DNA of 64,000 bases from Desulfosporosinus sp. Lineage in GTDB: Bacteria; Bacillota; Desulfitobacteriia; Desulfitobacteriales; Desulfitobacteriaceae. This document shows positions 1 through 9,561 of the stretch, one piece after another. The translations under genes and the position numbers were made by a program. The stretch spans positions 22,876-86,875 of the forward strand of contig JARLHW010000075.1 of the NCBI GenBank assembly GCA_031292075.1. Reading direction: 5' to 3'. Each line of letters begins with the position of its first letter. Position 1 is the first letter of the stretch. The notes under the pieces were generated by a model. It did not search any database and had not been told where the DNA came from. It worked only from the letters and a program-made list of their open reading frames with translations.

Positions 1-208
1 AGTGCCTCCCTATACTAGGGTTGTTTCAGTTGATTTTGAAGACTATCCTTTTGCGGTTGAATCATTTCAGCATAAGTACTGCGAATTGTGTGGCGCCCAA
101 GGTGTATTTCTGGATGAAATCCTGGATGATTTAACAGGTAAAACAGTTTATCAATGTAACGATTCCAGCTATTGTTTGCAGAGGTTGAATGGAAGATCAG
201 TAGGGTGA
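1..208 (+). CDS. phnJ: PhnJ (C-P lyase) C-terminal fragment, 5' truncated by window edge
   Basis: ORF ...YPFAVESFQHKYCELCGAQGVFLDEILDDLTGKTVYQCNDSSYCLQRL resembles the PhnJ Cys-rich C-terminus; directly upstream of phnK. Confidence 0.85.
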   Translation, partial: VPPYTRVVSVDFEDYPFAVESFQHKYCELCGAQGVFLDEILDDLTGKTVYQCNDSSYCLQRLNGRSVG

Positions 209-219
209 GGGATTGTAAA

Positions 220-1065
220 ATGGAAGATTTTGAACAGCCTGTCTTGTCTGTCAAGAGCATTAATAAACAATATGGCGACGGGTGTGTAAACTGCAGAGGG
301 TCGAAAGGGGATCGCCTGCTAAAAAATTATTGTCCAGTCTGCGGTACCGTATATGCCTGTCGTGACATCACTTTCGAAGTGTTTGCGGGAGAAATATTAG
401 GAGTGGTCGGAGAAAGTGGAAGTGGTAAGTCAACCTTGATGGAGTGTCTGTATTTTGATCAGGAGGTAAGCAGCGGCGAGGGTTATATCAGTTCCTACAA
501 GAACGGAAGAATAAATGTCTTTGCAGAATCGTCTCAACAAAAACGCTACATTCGGAATCATCTGATGGGAAAAGTCTATCAGAATCCGCTTTTGAGTTTG
601 AAAATGAATTTTTCAGCCATTGGGAATATCGCCGAAAAATTGATTGCAGCCGGCAACAGAAATGTTGGTCAGATGCAAGCCAGAGGGGAAGAACTGTTAG
701 AGCATGTCAATATACCGGTTTATCGAATGAAAGAAGCGCCCAAAAACTTCTCCGGAGGGATGCAGCAGAGGGTTCAAATCGCCAAAGCTTTATCAAACAA
801 CCCACCAATCCTCTTACTCGATGAGGTAACCACAGGGTTAGATCTGTCGGTTCAAGCTAGTGTCCTTGATTTAATCAAGACGATCCAGAGAGAATTAAAA
901 ATTACAGTGGTCGTTGTCTCTCATGATTTGGGTGTTATACGAATGCTGGCGGATCGAACCATTGTGATGCTGGATGGGAAGATCATTGAACATGGTTTGA
1001 CAGATCAGATTCTTGAAGATCCGCAGCATAGTTATACTCAGGAGTTAGTTCAATCACTGTTGTAA
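220..1065 (+). CDS. phnK: C-P lyase system ATP-binding protein PhnK, with Cys-rich insertion before the Walker A strand
   Basis: Walker A GESGSGKST, signature FSGGMQQRVQIAKAL, Walker B ILLLDEVT; ATG at 220 preferred over the upstream ORF start. Confidence 0.9.
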   Translation: MEDFEQPVLSVKSINKQYGDGCVNCRGSKGDRLLKNYCPVCGTVYACRDITFEVFAGEILGVVGESGSGKSTLMECLYFDQEVSSGEGYISSYKNGRINVFAESSQQKRYIRNHLMGKVYQNPLLSLKMNFSAIGNIAEKLIAAGNRNVGQMQARGEELLEHVNIPVYRMKEAPKNFSGGMQQRVQIAKALSNNPPILLLDEVTTGLDLSVQASVLDLIKTIQRELKITVVVVSHDLGVIRMLADRTIVMLDGKIIEHGLTDQILEDPQHSYTQELVQSLL

Positions 1066-1098
1066 TAATCCCTAGATTTGTAAAAAGGAGAAAAGAAA

Positions 1099-2289
1099 AT
1101 GTATTTAATCACAAATGGGCGGATTATTACTGAAGAGTCTATTTTAATAGGGTATGACCTGGTGATTAAAGACGATAGAATTTTTAAGATTATACCTCAA
1201 GGAGAGGCTGAAATTGTCGATGGCCTGCAAGTCATTGATGGGGCAGATGGATACGTTACTGCCGGATTCATTGATATTCACTCGGATTACATTGAGACTA
1301 TGGCAGCCCCAAGACCGACCTGTTTAATGGATTTTAACATGAGTGTCCGAGAAACAGAAAAGCAATTGGTCTCCCATGGAGTTACAACCATGTTCCACTC
1401 TCTTTCTCTGTTTAAGGATTCTGAGTTTAAGCGTAAACCAATCCGTGATCCTGAAAATGTCAAGAAATTTGCCGACTTAATTGCTAAGACCCAAACAGGT
1501 CAGCACTTGATACGGCACCGATTTCACGCTAGGTTCGAAATTGACAACTTAAAAGAAGTCGAAAAGCTAAAAGGTTATATTAAGGAGAAAAAGATTCAGT
1601 TGCTTTCCTTCATGGATCATTCACCGGGACAGGGCCAATACAGGGACTTGAAGGTCTATAGCGATATGGTCAAAAGCTATAGCGACGTCGATGATGAGTC
1701 GATTGTAAACCTGATTTCCAGACACCATGCTAAAGAAAAGGTAACGATCGCTGGGATGAAAGATATAGCAGAACTGGCTCATCATAATGGCATTGCCATT
1801 GCCTCGCATGATGATGATACGATCGAAAAACTAGAGTTGGTACAAAGCTTGGGTGTGACGATCAGTGAATTTCCCATAACTATGGAAATAGCTCGAAAAG
1901 CCAAAGAGAAAGGGATGTTCACCATGGCGGGTGCGCCAAACATCCTCTTAGGCGGTTCTCACAGCGGAAACCTGCCCGCTGCGGAAGCAATCCTTGCCAA
2001 CAATATTGACATTTTGTGCAGTGATTATTATCCGCCTGCATTGCTGCACGCAGTCTTAGCCCTGCATGTCAAGTATGGATTGAACCTTGTTGATGTCTTT
2101 AAGTTGGTTACCCTCAATCCTGCTAAAGCAGTGGCTATGGATCAGGAAATCGGGTCTGTCAAGGAAGGTAAAAAAGCAGACTTGCTGATTATTGAAAAAA
2201 TCGAGGATGATTATCCGGTTATAACTTTGGTTATGGTGGATGGGAAGATAAGGCAACAAACCTTTTATCCGGTGGCTGATCAGAACTAA
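1099..2289 (+). CDS. phnM: alpha-D-ribose 1-methylphosphonate 5-triphosphate diphosphatase (PhnM), copy 1
   Basis: Amidohydrolase-type GFIDIHSD, MDHSPGQGQY, ASHDDDT and CSDYYPPA motifs; RBS aaaggag. Confidence 0.92.
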   Translation: MYLITNGRIITEESILIGYDLVIKDDRIFKIIPQGEAEIVDGLQVIDGADGYVTAGFIDIHSDYIETMAAPRPTCLMDFNMSVRETEKQLVSHGVTTMFHSLSLFKDSEFKRKPIRDPENVKKFADLIAKTQTGQHLIRHRFHARFEIDNLKEVEKLKGYIKEKKIQLLSFMDHSPGQGQYRDLKVYSDMVKSYSDVDDESIVNLISRHHAKEKVTIAGMKDIAELAHHNGIAIASHDDDTIEKLELVQSLGVTISEFPITMEIARKAKEKGMFTMAGAPNILLGGSHSGNLPAAEAILANNIDILCSDYYPPALLHAVLALHVKYGLNLVDVFKLVTLNPAKAVAMDQEIGSVKEGKKADLLIIEKIEDDYPVITLVMVDGKIRQQTFYPVADQN

Positions 2290-2360
2290 GATGCCTTAGC
2301 TCTTGAGGGAGATAAGCTTAGGGATAAGCAAAGCCAAAACCAAACTTCAGATCAGAAAGG

Positions 2361-2999
2361 TTGGATGAGGAGAAAATGGTCAAAAGTCTCGGCCAAGTAC
2401 CAAGTATCCATGAGAATTGCCAACTGTATAATGTTGAGTTGGGTCAGTATACAGAAATAGGAATGAATAACGTTTTGGAAAATATTAAATTCGATGATTT
2501 TTCTTATACCGGGCAGTTTTGTATACTGCAAAATGCTGATGTAGGCAAGTTTTCCAACATTGCGGCCATGGTAAGAATCGGTCCGGTCTTACATCCTATG
2601 GACAGACCAACCTTACACCACTTCACCTACCGCAGGACGAAGTATGGATTTGCCGAGACGGATGATGAGGAATTCTTCCAGTGGAGGGCTGCGCTAAGAG
2701 CCTATATTGGGCATGATACCTGGATTGGACACGGTGCGATTATAATGCCTGGTGTAACAATTGGCAATGGGGCGGTGGTAGGTAGTGGGGCAGTCGTTAC
2801 CAAAGATGTTGATCCCTATACTGTTGTTGTAGGAGTATCGGCCAAACCAATCAAGCAACGATTTGCTAAGGATATTGTTAGAAAACTGGAGGAGATCCAG
2901 TGGTGGGACTGGTCCTATGAAACTATTAAAGATCGGCTGAATGACTTTTACCTTCCTATCAATGACTTTACGGACAAGTACTATAAAGCAGGTGTTTAA
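2361..2999 (+). CDS. Hexapeptide-repeat acyltransferase-like phosphonate metabolism protein
   Basis: Left-handed beta-helix hexapeptides (IGHGAIIMPGVTIGNGAVVGSGAVVTKDV) and HPMDRPTLHHFTYRR; embedded in the phn cluster. Confidence 0.85.
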   Translation: MDEEKMVKSLGQVPSIHENCQLYNVELGQYTEIGMNNVLENIKFDDFSYTGQFCILQNADVGKFSNIAAMVRIGPVLHPMDRPTLHHFTYRRTKYGFAETDDEEFFQWRAALRAYIGHDTWIGHGAIIMPGVTIGNGAVVGSGAVVTKDVDPYTVVVGVSAKPIKQRFAKDIVRKLEEIQWWDWSYETIKDRLNDFYLPINDFTDKYYKAGV

Positions 3000-3707
3000 G
3001 TGGAAGAGATACTGGCGATCAAGCACTTATCAAAATCCTTCGTCCTTCATAATTTAGACAAGCGCATAGAAGCACTACACGATATTAGTATCAAGCTACA
3101 AAAAGGTGAATTTGTTGGGATCACGGGGAAAAGCGGCAGTGGTAAATCAACAGTCTTTAAATGCATATATCGTACTTACGCCCCCCAAAAAGGTAGTATT
3201 TGGTATAACTCTCAAAAGTTTGGTCCCCTTAACTTGGCAGAAATATCAGAACGACAGATTATTTATCTGAGAAAATATGAGATTGGCTATGTATCGCAGT
3301 TTTTAAACATTATGCCTCGGACAACGGCCCGGGAACTGGTAAAACACGCTGTTTTGGAGATGGGGCATGATGAAGATTATGCGGATCGGGAAGCAAACCT
3401 TATGCTGGAGCATTTTGAATTGGACAGAGAATTATGGGACTGCTATCCGGGCACCTTTTCCGGCGGCGAAAAGCTGCGTCTAAATATTGCCAGAGCCATG
3501 GTCAAGCGCCCCAGGCTGTTACTTCTGGATGAACCTACCGCCAGTTTGGATCATGCCTCCAAGTTAAAAGTACGAGAACTGATTGAGCAGTTGAAAAGAG
3601 AAGGCACAACGATGATGGGGATCTTTCATGATATTGAATTCATGGAAAACCTCTGCAGTCGGGAATACTCTATGCGCGATGGAGAATTGGAGGATATTAA
3701 AATTTAA
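3000..3707 (+). CDS. phnL: C-P lyase system ATP-binding protein PhnL
   Basis: ABC ATPase (GKSGSGKST, FSGGEKLRLNIARAM, LLLLDEPTASLD); GTG start abuts upstream TAA. Confidence 0.9.
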   Translation: MEEILAIKHLSKSFVLHNLDKRIEALHDISIKLQKGEFVGITGKSGSGKSTVFKCIYRTYAPQKGSIWYNSQKFGPLNLAEISERQIIYLRKYEIGYVSQFLNIMPRTTARELVKHAVLEMGHDEDYADREANLMLEHFELDRELWDCYPGTFSGGEKLRLNIARAMVKRPRLLLLDEPTASLDHASKLKVRELIEQLKREGTTMMGIFHDIEFMENLCSREYSMRDGELEDIKI

Positions 3708-3757
3708 CCCAAATCTTACAATAGCTTAATAGGGGCTTAATCATTTTCAGGTAAAAT
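3704..3757 (+). promoter_or_regulatory. Candidate Pho box plus -10 upstream of phnD
   Basis: TTAACC-N5-CTTACA-N5-TTAATA-N5-TTAATC, then 9 nt, then TAAAAT. Confidence 0.55.
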
Positions 3758-3829
3758 AAGATATCAATTATCCACATTGTTAATTCGATGGGGAAATATA
3801 TTTTCCAAATTTGAGAGGAGAATAAAAAC

Positions 3830-4897
3830 GTGAAAAAAGCATCTTTATTTACACTGGTCGTTATTCTTGCGTCATCTCTTTTAACAGGTTGCGGATCCAC
3901 AACTTCATCCCCATCGACATCTTCAAATTCAGCTTCAGACGTCAAAGACCCAGCTACCATCTCGATTGCCTGGTTACCTAATAATTCGGGAGATAATGAG
4001 AAGGAATTCCGCGCTGAATTCGACAACGTGATTGCCAAGGCCACGGGATTAAAAGTTGAAGACAAATTAACCACTGATTATGCTATTGCTATTTCAGCCT
4101 TGGAAAGTGGCAACGCCCAGTTAGGCTATTTTGGCCCAAACGAGTACATTGTGTCTCACGCCAAAGATCCTAAGATTGTGCCTGTGGTGGTTGAGAGTGG
4201 GGATTCGGGAACCTTGACGGATGCCCTGTACCACAGCCGGTTTCTCGTTAAGAAAGGCAACGAAGATCAGTACAAAGCTGGTGACAGTTTTGACATTGAT
4301 AACATAGTAGGAAAAAGAATGTCCTTCGTTTCAACCAGCTCGACGTCTGGCTTCAATATGCCTGCCGCAGCAATCCTCGGCAAATTCACCAAACTGGACA
4401 AATGGAAAAGCTTGACTAAGGACGACCTGGCCCAAGGTGGCAGCGATAAGTTTTTCGGGCAAGTCCTCTTTGCAGGTTCCCACCAATTATCTTTAGTCAA
4501 TGTACTTACCGGTAAATCCGACATCTCGGCCGTCGATGATATCGATGTGGCCCAGTATGTGGATCTTAGCCAAGGAAAAGACAACGAGACGGGGGCTGTC
4601 TACACTGTAAAGCAGGGTGCAGACGCTCCGTTTAATACCCTCGCCGGTGCTCAATATGAAATCATTACGTCAATACCAGTCCTTAACACACCGGTGGAGG
4701 CCAATAGTGCAGCGTTGAGTAAGAAGACCCTTGACGCCATAACTCAAGCACTTACCTCCGACCAGACCACTGCTGATACGAAGATATTTGCACCCAAAGG
4801 AGCCAAAGGATCAGTCTTTGTCCAACCGCACCGCTTTTTAAAGGTAGAAGATTCCTGGTATGATCCCATGAGAAAAGTTCTCGGTTATTCTAAGTAA
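3830..4897 (+). CDS. phnD: Phosphonate/phosphate ABC transporter substrate-binding lipoprotein PhnD
   Basis: Lipobox LLTGC; followed by phnC-phnE-phnE. Confidence 0.92.
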   Translation: MKKASLFTLVVILASSLLTGCGSTTSSPSTSSNSASDVKDPATISIAWLPNNSGDNEKEFRAEFDNVIAKATGLKVEDKLTTDYAIAISALESGNAQLGYFGPNEYIVSHAKDPKIVPVVVESGDSGTLTDALYHSRFLVKKGNEDQYKAGDSFDIDNIVGKRMSFVSTSSTSGFNMPAAAILGKFTKLDKWKSLTKDDLAQGGSDKFFGQVLFAGSHQLSLVNVLTGKSDISAVDDIDVAQYVDLSQGKDNETGAVYTVKQGADAPFNTLAGAQYEIITSIPVLNTPVEANSAALSKKTLDAITQALTSDQTTADTKIFAPKGAKGSVFVQPHRFLKVEDSWYDPMRKVLGYSK

Positions 4898-4952
4898 GCA
4901 CTAGATACCTACTGTTACAGGGTTTGTTAAGGCACAAACATAGAGGTTGAGC

Positions 4953-4985
4953 ATGAGGGGCGTTACCTTGACGCCTCTCCCTCAT
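4953..4985 (+). promoter_or_regulatory. Inverted repeat (bulged hairpin) in the phnD-phnC intergenic gap
   Basis: ATGAGG-GGCGT / ACGCC-tctc-CCTCAT arms with 7-nt loop; no U-tract after it. Confidence 0.5.
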
Positions 4986-5012
4986 TGTAATAAGTGTAAA
5001 GGGGGATTAGGT

Positions 5013-5816
5013 GTGAAACGGGAATTAAGTGTACCCTTATTGGAACTAAAGAACGTTACAAAGTTTTATCACGGTACGACACCGGCTCTGGCGGATGTTA
5101 GCTTTTCTATTGCAAAAGGTGAGTTTGTTTCCATAATAGGTCCGTCCGGAGCAGGAAAGTCAACTCTTCTCCGTTGTATTAACCGGATGATTGAAGTCAC
5201 TAGCGGGGAAGTCTCCGTTGATGGTGTTATTGTTTCAGAGTTAAGGAAAAGAAATTTGAGAAAATTAAGAACAAAGATAGGGATGATTTTCCAGCATTAT
5301 AATTTAGTTGACAGGTTAACAGTGATTGAAAACGTGCTCCACGGTAGGCTTGGCTACAAGTCTACAATGGCAGGGGTTTTAGGCCGTTACAGCCAAGAGG
5401 AAAAAAGACATGCCTATCGGATTATCAATTTATTAGGCCTGGAAGGCCAGATTTATCAGCGTTGCGACAAATTGAGCGGCGGCCAAAAGCAGCGGGTTGG
5501 TATTGCCAGGGCTTTAATTCAAGATCCTAAAATGATTTTATGTGATGAGCCCATTGCTTCTTTAGATCCCAATTCTGCCAGAATTATTATGGATCACCTA
5601 AAAAATGTTTCCATTGAGATGGGCATAACCGTGATCGTTAATTTACACCAAGTTAATGTAGCTCTGAAGTATTCGGATAGAATTATCGGTGTTAATAAGG
5701 GTAAAGTAGTTTTTGACGGCTCACCTAACGCCCTAACCGCCGAGCAGATTTCCGAAATTTATGGCTCAGATTCCAAGGATATGATGGTTGATCTAGGAGA
5801 AAGATATGCAATCTGA
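5013..5816 (+). CDS. phnC: Phosphonate ABC transporter ATP-binding protein PhnC
   Basis: GPSGAGKST, LSGGQKQRVGIARAL; GTG start after aaaggggg RBS. Confidence 0.92.
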   Translation: MKRELSVPLLELKNVTKFYHGTTPALADVSFSIAKGEFVSIIGPSGAGKSTLLRCINRMIEVTSGEVSVDGVIVSELRKRNLRKLRTKIGMIFQHYNLVDRLTVIENVLHGRLGYKSTMAGVLGRYSQEEKRHAYRIINLLGLEGQIYQRCDKLSGGQKQRVGIARALIQDPKMILCDEPIASLDPNSARIIMDHLKNVSIEMGITVIVNLHQVNVALKYSDRIIGVNKGKVVFDGSPNALTAEQISEIYGSDSKDMMVDLGERYAI

Positions 5817-6591
5817 TATTTTTGCTAAACGCAGAAAGGATGGTCTTATCTTCTTTGCCTTATTAACTTTTCTGACCGTTAGCTCGGTCATTATTACCCA
5901 GTACGATGTGTCGAAGGGGTTAACAAGTATCGTCAAGGCTATTATCTGGGGTGTTTCCAATTTTTATCCTGATGCTAAATCAATGACTATCCTACCGGAG
6001 ATATTGCGTAAATTGTGGGATACGATACTAATGGCAATTGCTGCAACCACCGTGGCTACTGTTTTTGCCATTGTATTGGCCTTGGTCGGTTCCCGGACCA
6101 CAAGAATGAACAATTTATTTAGTATTGCCGCCAGAGGCATTGCTTCACTCTTTCGTAACATTCCCCTTGTAGCCTGGGCCATGGTATTGATGTTAGCCTT
6201 TAGCCAAAGTTCGATAACGGGCTACTTGGCGCTTTTTTTTGGTTCTCTCGGGTTTCTTACACGGGCTTTTATTGAAACAATCGATGAAGTGAGTAATAAC
6301 TCGGTTGAGGCCTTGCAAGCTACGGGTGCCGGTTATTTCTCTATCATATTTCAATCTGTTTTACCTTCCAGCCTGCCCCAGATGATCAGTTGGGTATTAT
6401 TTATGATTGACACTAATATTCGGGATGCCACTTTAGTTGGCCTGCTTACAGGTACAGGTATCGGGTTTTCCTTTGATTTGTATTATAAGAGTTTTAATTT
6501 TCATGCTGCCAGCCTAGTGGTGATTCTGATCGTAATCACGGTTATTATTATCGAAATGATCTCAAATAATATCAGAAGGGTGATTATGTGA
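5806..6591 (+). CDS. phnE: Phosphonate ABC transporter permease PhnE (first)
   Basis: Multi-TM permease with EALQATGAGYFSIIFQSVLPSSLPQ loop; overlaps phnC. Confidence 0.9.
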   Translation: MQSDIFAKRRKDGLIFFALLTFLTVSSVIITQYDVSKGLTSIVKAIIWGVSNFYPDAKSMTILPEILRKLWDTILMAIAATTVATVFAIVLALVGSRTTRMNNLFSIAARGIASLFRNIPLVAWAMVLMLAFSQSSITGYLALFFGSLGFLTRAFIETIDEVSNNSVEALQATGAGYFSIIFQSVLPSSLPQMISWVLFMIDTNIRDATLVGLLTGTGIGFSFDLYYKSFNFHAASLVVILIVITVIIIEMISNNIRRVIM

Positions 6592-7463
6592 TGAAAATTA
6601 AGGAATCAATCAAAGAGTGGGGTTTAAACGGCGACGAAAACTTTCCCTCCGAGGCTAACGTAATCTTAGCCTCCAAATCCTTGAGCAGGGAGTCTCTTAC
6701 AATGTGGATCTTGTTACTTGTTTTATCCTTGTTGACCATCTACGCTCTATTCACAATTGATTACCGGAGTGTCGATCTGGCAAAGGCGGTGGCCGATACT
6801 TTAGACAATTTTAAAACAATCTTTCTGCATCCGGCTGCTCACCGTCTAAGTTTGTGGGACGCTTGCTACGAAGTTGTGATAACCTTGGGTTTGGCATTTT
6901 TGACGACCTTGTTTGGTGGCGTAATTGCCTTGTTTTTAGGGCTGCTTGCGGCTCAAAATTTGGCTCCGAAACAAGTCACCAATCTTATCAAAGGGTTTGT
7001 GGCTTTTATTCGAGCAGTCCCCAGTATCTTATGGGTCTTAATTTTCGCTGTGGCAGCCGGGCTGGGCAGCGTGGCTGCAGTCATTGGCTTGACTTTTCAT
7101 TCAGTCAGTTATTTGACTAAGGCCTATTCCGAGTCGTTCGAAGAACTGGACCGAAGCGTTATTGAAGCTTTAATGGCTAGTGGCGCAAATTGGTGGCAAA
7201 TTGTTTTTCAAGCGGTTATTCCCTCCTCGGTTACGTCTTTACTGTCCTGGACCTTCATGAGATTTGAAATGAACTTTGCCAATGCTGTTGCCATGGGCGC
7301 TGCTGCCGGAGCAGCAGGAATTGGCTTTGATTTGTTTATGGACAGCGGATTTTATTTCGACCTGCATGAAATAGGATTGGTCACCTACTTTATTATTGGC
7401 TTTGCAATTCTCCTCGAGACAATCTCCACAAACTTGAAGGGTAAGATCCAAAAAAAGGCTTAG
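6588..7463 (+). CDS. phnE: Phosphonate ABC transporter permease PhnE (second)
   Basis: Multi-TM permease with EALMASGANWWQIVFQAVIPSSV loop; 4-bp overlap with first phnE. Confidence 0.9.
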   Translation: MMKIKESIKEWGLNGDENFPSEANVILASKSLSRESLTMWILLLVLSLLTIYALFTIDYRSVDLAKAVADTLDNFKTIFLHPAAHRLSLWDACYEVVITLGLAFLTTLFGGVIALFLGLLAAQNLAPKQVTNLIKGFVAFIRAVPSILWVLIFAVAAGLGSVAAVIGLTFHSVSYLTKAYSESFEELDRSVIEALMASGANWWQIVFQAVIPSSVTSLLSWTFMRFEMNFANAVAMGAAAGAAGIGFDLFMDSGFYFDLHEIGLVTYFIIGFAILLETISTNLKGKIQKKA

Positions 7464-7566
7464 TGGGAAGCTTTCGAAAACTTGCCCTAAGGTCCTAGAG
7501 ATTAAGTTTTGAAGCTTAACTATAGCAAATGTCTAGAAGGAACAAATTGTAAAGAAGGGCGATTTT

Positions 7567-7746
7567 GTGATTCAATATGAAGAATTAATTATGAAAGAAT
7601 CGGTAAATATCTGTAAGCAATTAAGTAGTGAAATAAAGGGTCTCAGTACAATCAAACCCTTAAAAAGGGTGACTGACGGTATTAAGATAATACTGTTATT
7701 TGTTACAGCATTGGCAATAAATCTTTTAATTCACTTACGATTTTAA
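7567..7746 (+). CDS. Small putative single-TM protein (59 aa)
   Basis: GTG ORF VIQYEELIMKESVNICKQLSSEIKGLSTIKPLKRVTDGIKIILLFVTALAINLLIHLRF; RBS-like gaaggg; not in ORF track. Confidence 0.4.
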   Translation: MIQYEELIMKESVNICKQLSSEIKGLSTIKPLKRVTDGIKIILLFVTALAINLLIHLRF

Positions 7747-7882
7747 GGCTGTCAATGTTTTTATGGTTTTTTTACCGAGATATTTGAAATTTTAAGTTGA
7801 TGTTTCTGAACCTTTATTCTAATCGTTTCACGTTTAAGGAACGCTTTCTTTAAAATTGTTGTAATGCAAGGAGTGATAATGT

Positions 7883-9088
7883 ATGAGTAAGAAAAAGATA
7901 TGCATTTTCAACGCCCAGATTATTTTGCCAGACAAAGTTGTTAAGGGTCATATTCTTATAGAGGGAAATAGAATTTCTGAGGTAGTTGAAAGTGGTTTTC
8001 CTAGAGTTAAAGGTTATCCAGATATCGCGATGATTGATGCCGAAGGCAGTTATGTTATGCCGGGAATTATAGATCTTCATAGTGATGCGATTGAAAAGGA
8101 GCTTCAACCAAGGCCTAATACCATGTTTCCTATTAATATGGCCTTCTATGAATTAGAAAAAAAACTTGCCGTAAGTGGTATAACAACCATGTACCATTCT
8201 CTTACCTTGAGCGACGAGTGGGGAGTACGGAATATTGACATGGTTATAAGTATAATCAATAGTATAAACAGGCTTAAACAGTCTCGTTCAATGATCAATC
8301 ATAAAATACATCTCAGATATGAGTTGACTTTCTTGGCTGGGGTAGGTGTCTTGGAAGGTCTAATCAGGGATAAAAGCATAGATTTCATGTCCTATATGGA
8401 CCATACACCGGGTCAGGGACAGTTTAAAGATGCCGAGGCACTTAGGAACTTTACCATTCAGCAGCATGGGATAAAAAACCAGGAAGTTGAAGATTTTATG
8501 GATAAAACCATTGAGAATCAGGCTAGGATCGATTGGTTTAGACTTATTGGTTTAGCCAAAATTGCCAAAACAAAAGGAATTAGATTAGCATCCCATGATG
8601 ATGATACAAGAGAGAAAATAGATACACTTCTTGCGTGTGAGGGAATGGTTAGTGAATTTCCCATCAATCTTGAAACTGCCGTCTATGCTCGGTCTAATGG
8701 AATTCATGTCTGCGTAGGAGCACCTAATATAATACGTGGGAAGTCCCATAGTAACAATATGAGAGCGATAGATGCTATTAAGAATAATGCTGCGGACATT
8801 ATATGTTCAGATTATCTGCCTAGTGCTATGCTCCCGGCAGTTTTTCATCTGCCCAAGGAAGGAATTAATCTAACTGAAGCGGTTAAGATGGTAACCTTAA
8901 ATCCGGCCAAGGCTTTGGAAATTGACAGTATTGTGGGTTCAATAGAAGTGGGGAAATGTGCGGATTTAATCATTGTGGAAATGCATCAGGATTATCCTTT
9001 GCTTCGGAAAACCATGGTAGGCGGCAATACTGTCTTTCAATCAGATTTTCAGGCTTTGCACTCCGAAAAGGTGGAAAATATATGTTGA
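7883..9088 (+). CDS. phnM: PhnM-family amidohydrolase, copy 2
   Basis: GIIDLHSD, MDHTPGQGQF, ASHDDDT, CSDYLPSA motifs. Confidence 0.9.
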   Translation: MSKKKICIFNAQIILPDKVVKGHILIEGNRISEVVESGFPRVKGYPDIAMIDAEGSYVMPGIIDLHSDAIEKELQPRPNTMFPINMAFYELEKKLAVSGITTMYHSLTLSDEWGVRNIDMVISIINSINRLKQSRSMINHKIHLRYELTFLAGVGVLEGLIRDKSIDFMSYMDHTPGQGQFKDAEALRNFTIQQHGIKNQEVEDFMDKTIENQARIDWFRLIGLAKIAKTKGIRLASHDDDTREKIDTLLACEGMVSEFPINLETAVYARSNGIHVCVGAPNIIRGKSHSNNMRAIDAIKNNAADIICSDYLPSAMLPAVFHLPKEGINLTEAVKMVTLNPAKALEIDSIVGSIEVGKCADLIIVEMHQDYPLLRKTMVGGNTVFQSDFQALHSEKVENIC

Positions 9089-9528
9089 TCAGAGAGGCTA
9101 CCGAGACGGATCTGGTGGATATAAGAAAACTCTTAATAGGTATGGATGGGGAAGATGGGGAAGGGGTTAATACCGACGAAGCTCATACAATTTGGCTTAA
9201 AATAAATGATTATCCCTACTATAAAATCTTTGTTGTTGAAGAAAACACAGGAATTATTGGGACCTGCAGTCTGATCATTTTAGATAATTTGGGGCATAAA
9301 GGTGCGAAACTTGCAATTGCAGAAAATATGATTGTAAGTGAGGAGTGTCGAGGCAGCGGCGTTGGCAGCCAACTAATGCAATTTATCATGGCCAAGGCTA
9401 AAGAAGAAAATTGCTATAAGCTTATGCTTTCCAGTAATAAAAAAAGAATTATGGCTCACAAATTTTATGAGCAGCTTGGCTTTCAGCAGCATGGTATAAG
9501 TTTTATGATTGAGATCGATCATGATTGA
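9082..9528 (+). CDS. GNAT N-acetyltransferase (possibly PhnO-like)
   Basis: ENMIVSEECRGSGVGSQLMQF acetyl-CoA motif; overlaps the end of phnM copy 2; ATG at 9082. Confidence 0.85.
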   Translation: MLIREATETDLVDIRKLLIGMDGEDGEGVNTDEAHTIWLKINDYPYYKIFVVEENTGIIGTCSLIILDNLGHKGAKLAIAENMIVSEECRGSGVGSQLMQFIMAKAKEENCYKLMLSSNKKRIMAHKFYEQLGFQQHGISFMIEIDHD

Positions 9529-9561
9529 TTGAACGGGAAAAATGCTAAGTATTAAGGAGTT

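Noticed and set aside
7747-7882. Possible Pho box before phnM copy 2
   Set aside because: No run of TTAACA-like hexamers at 11-bp spacing found.
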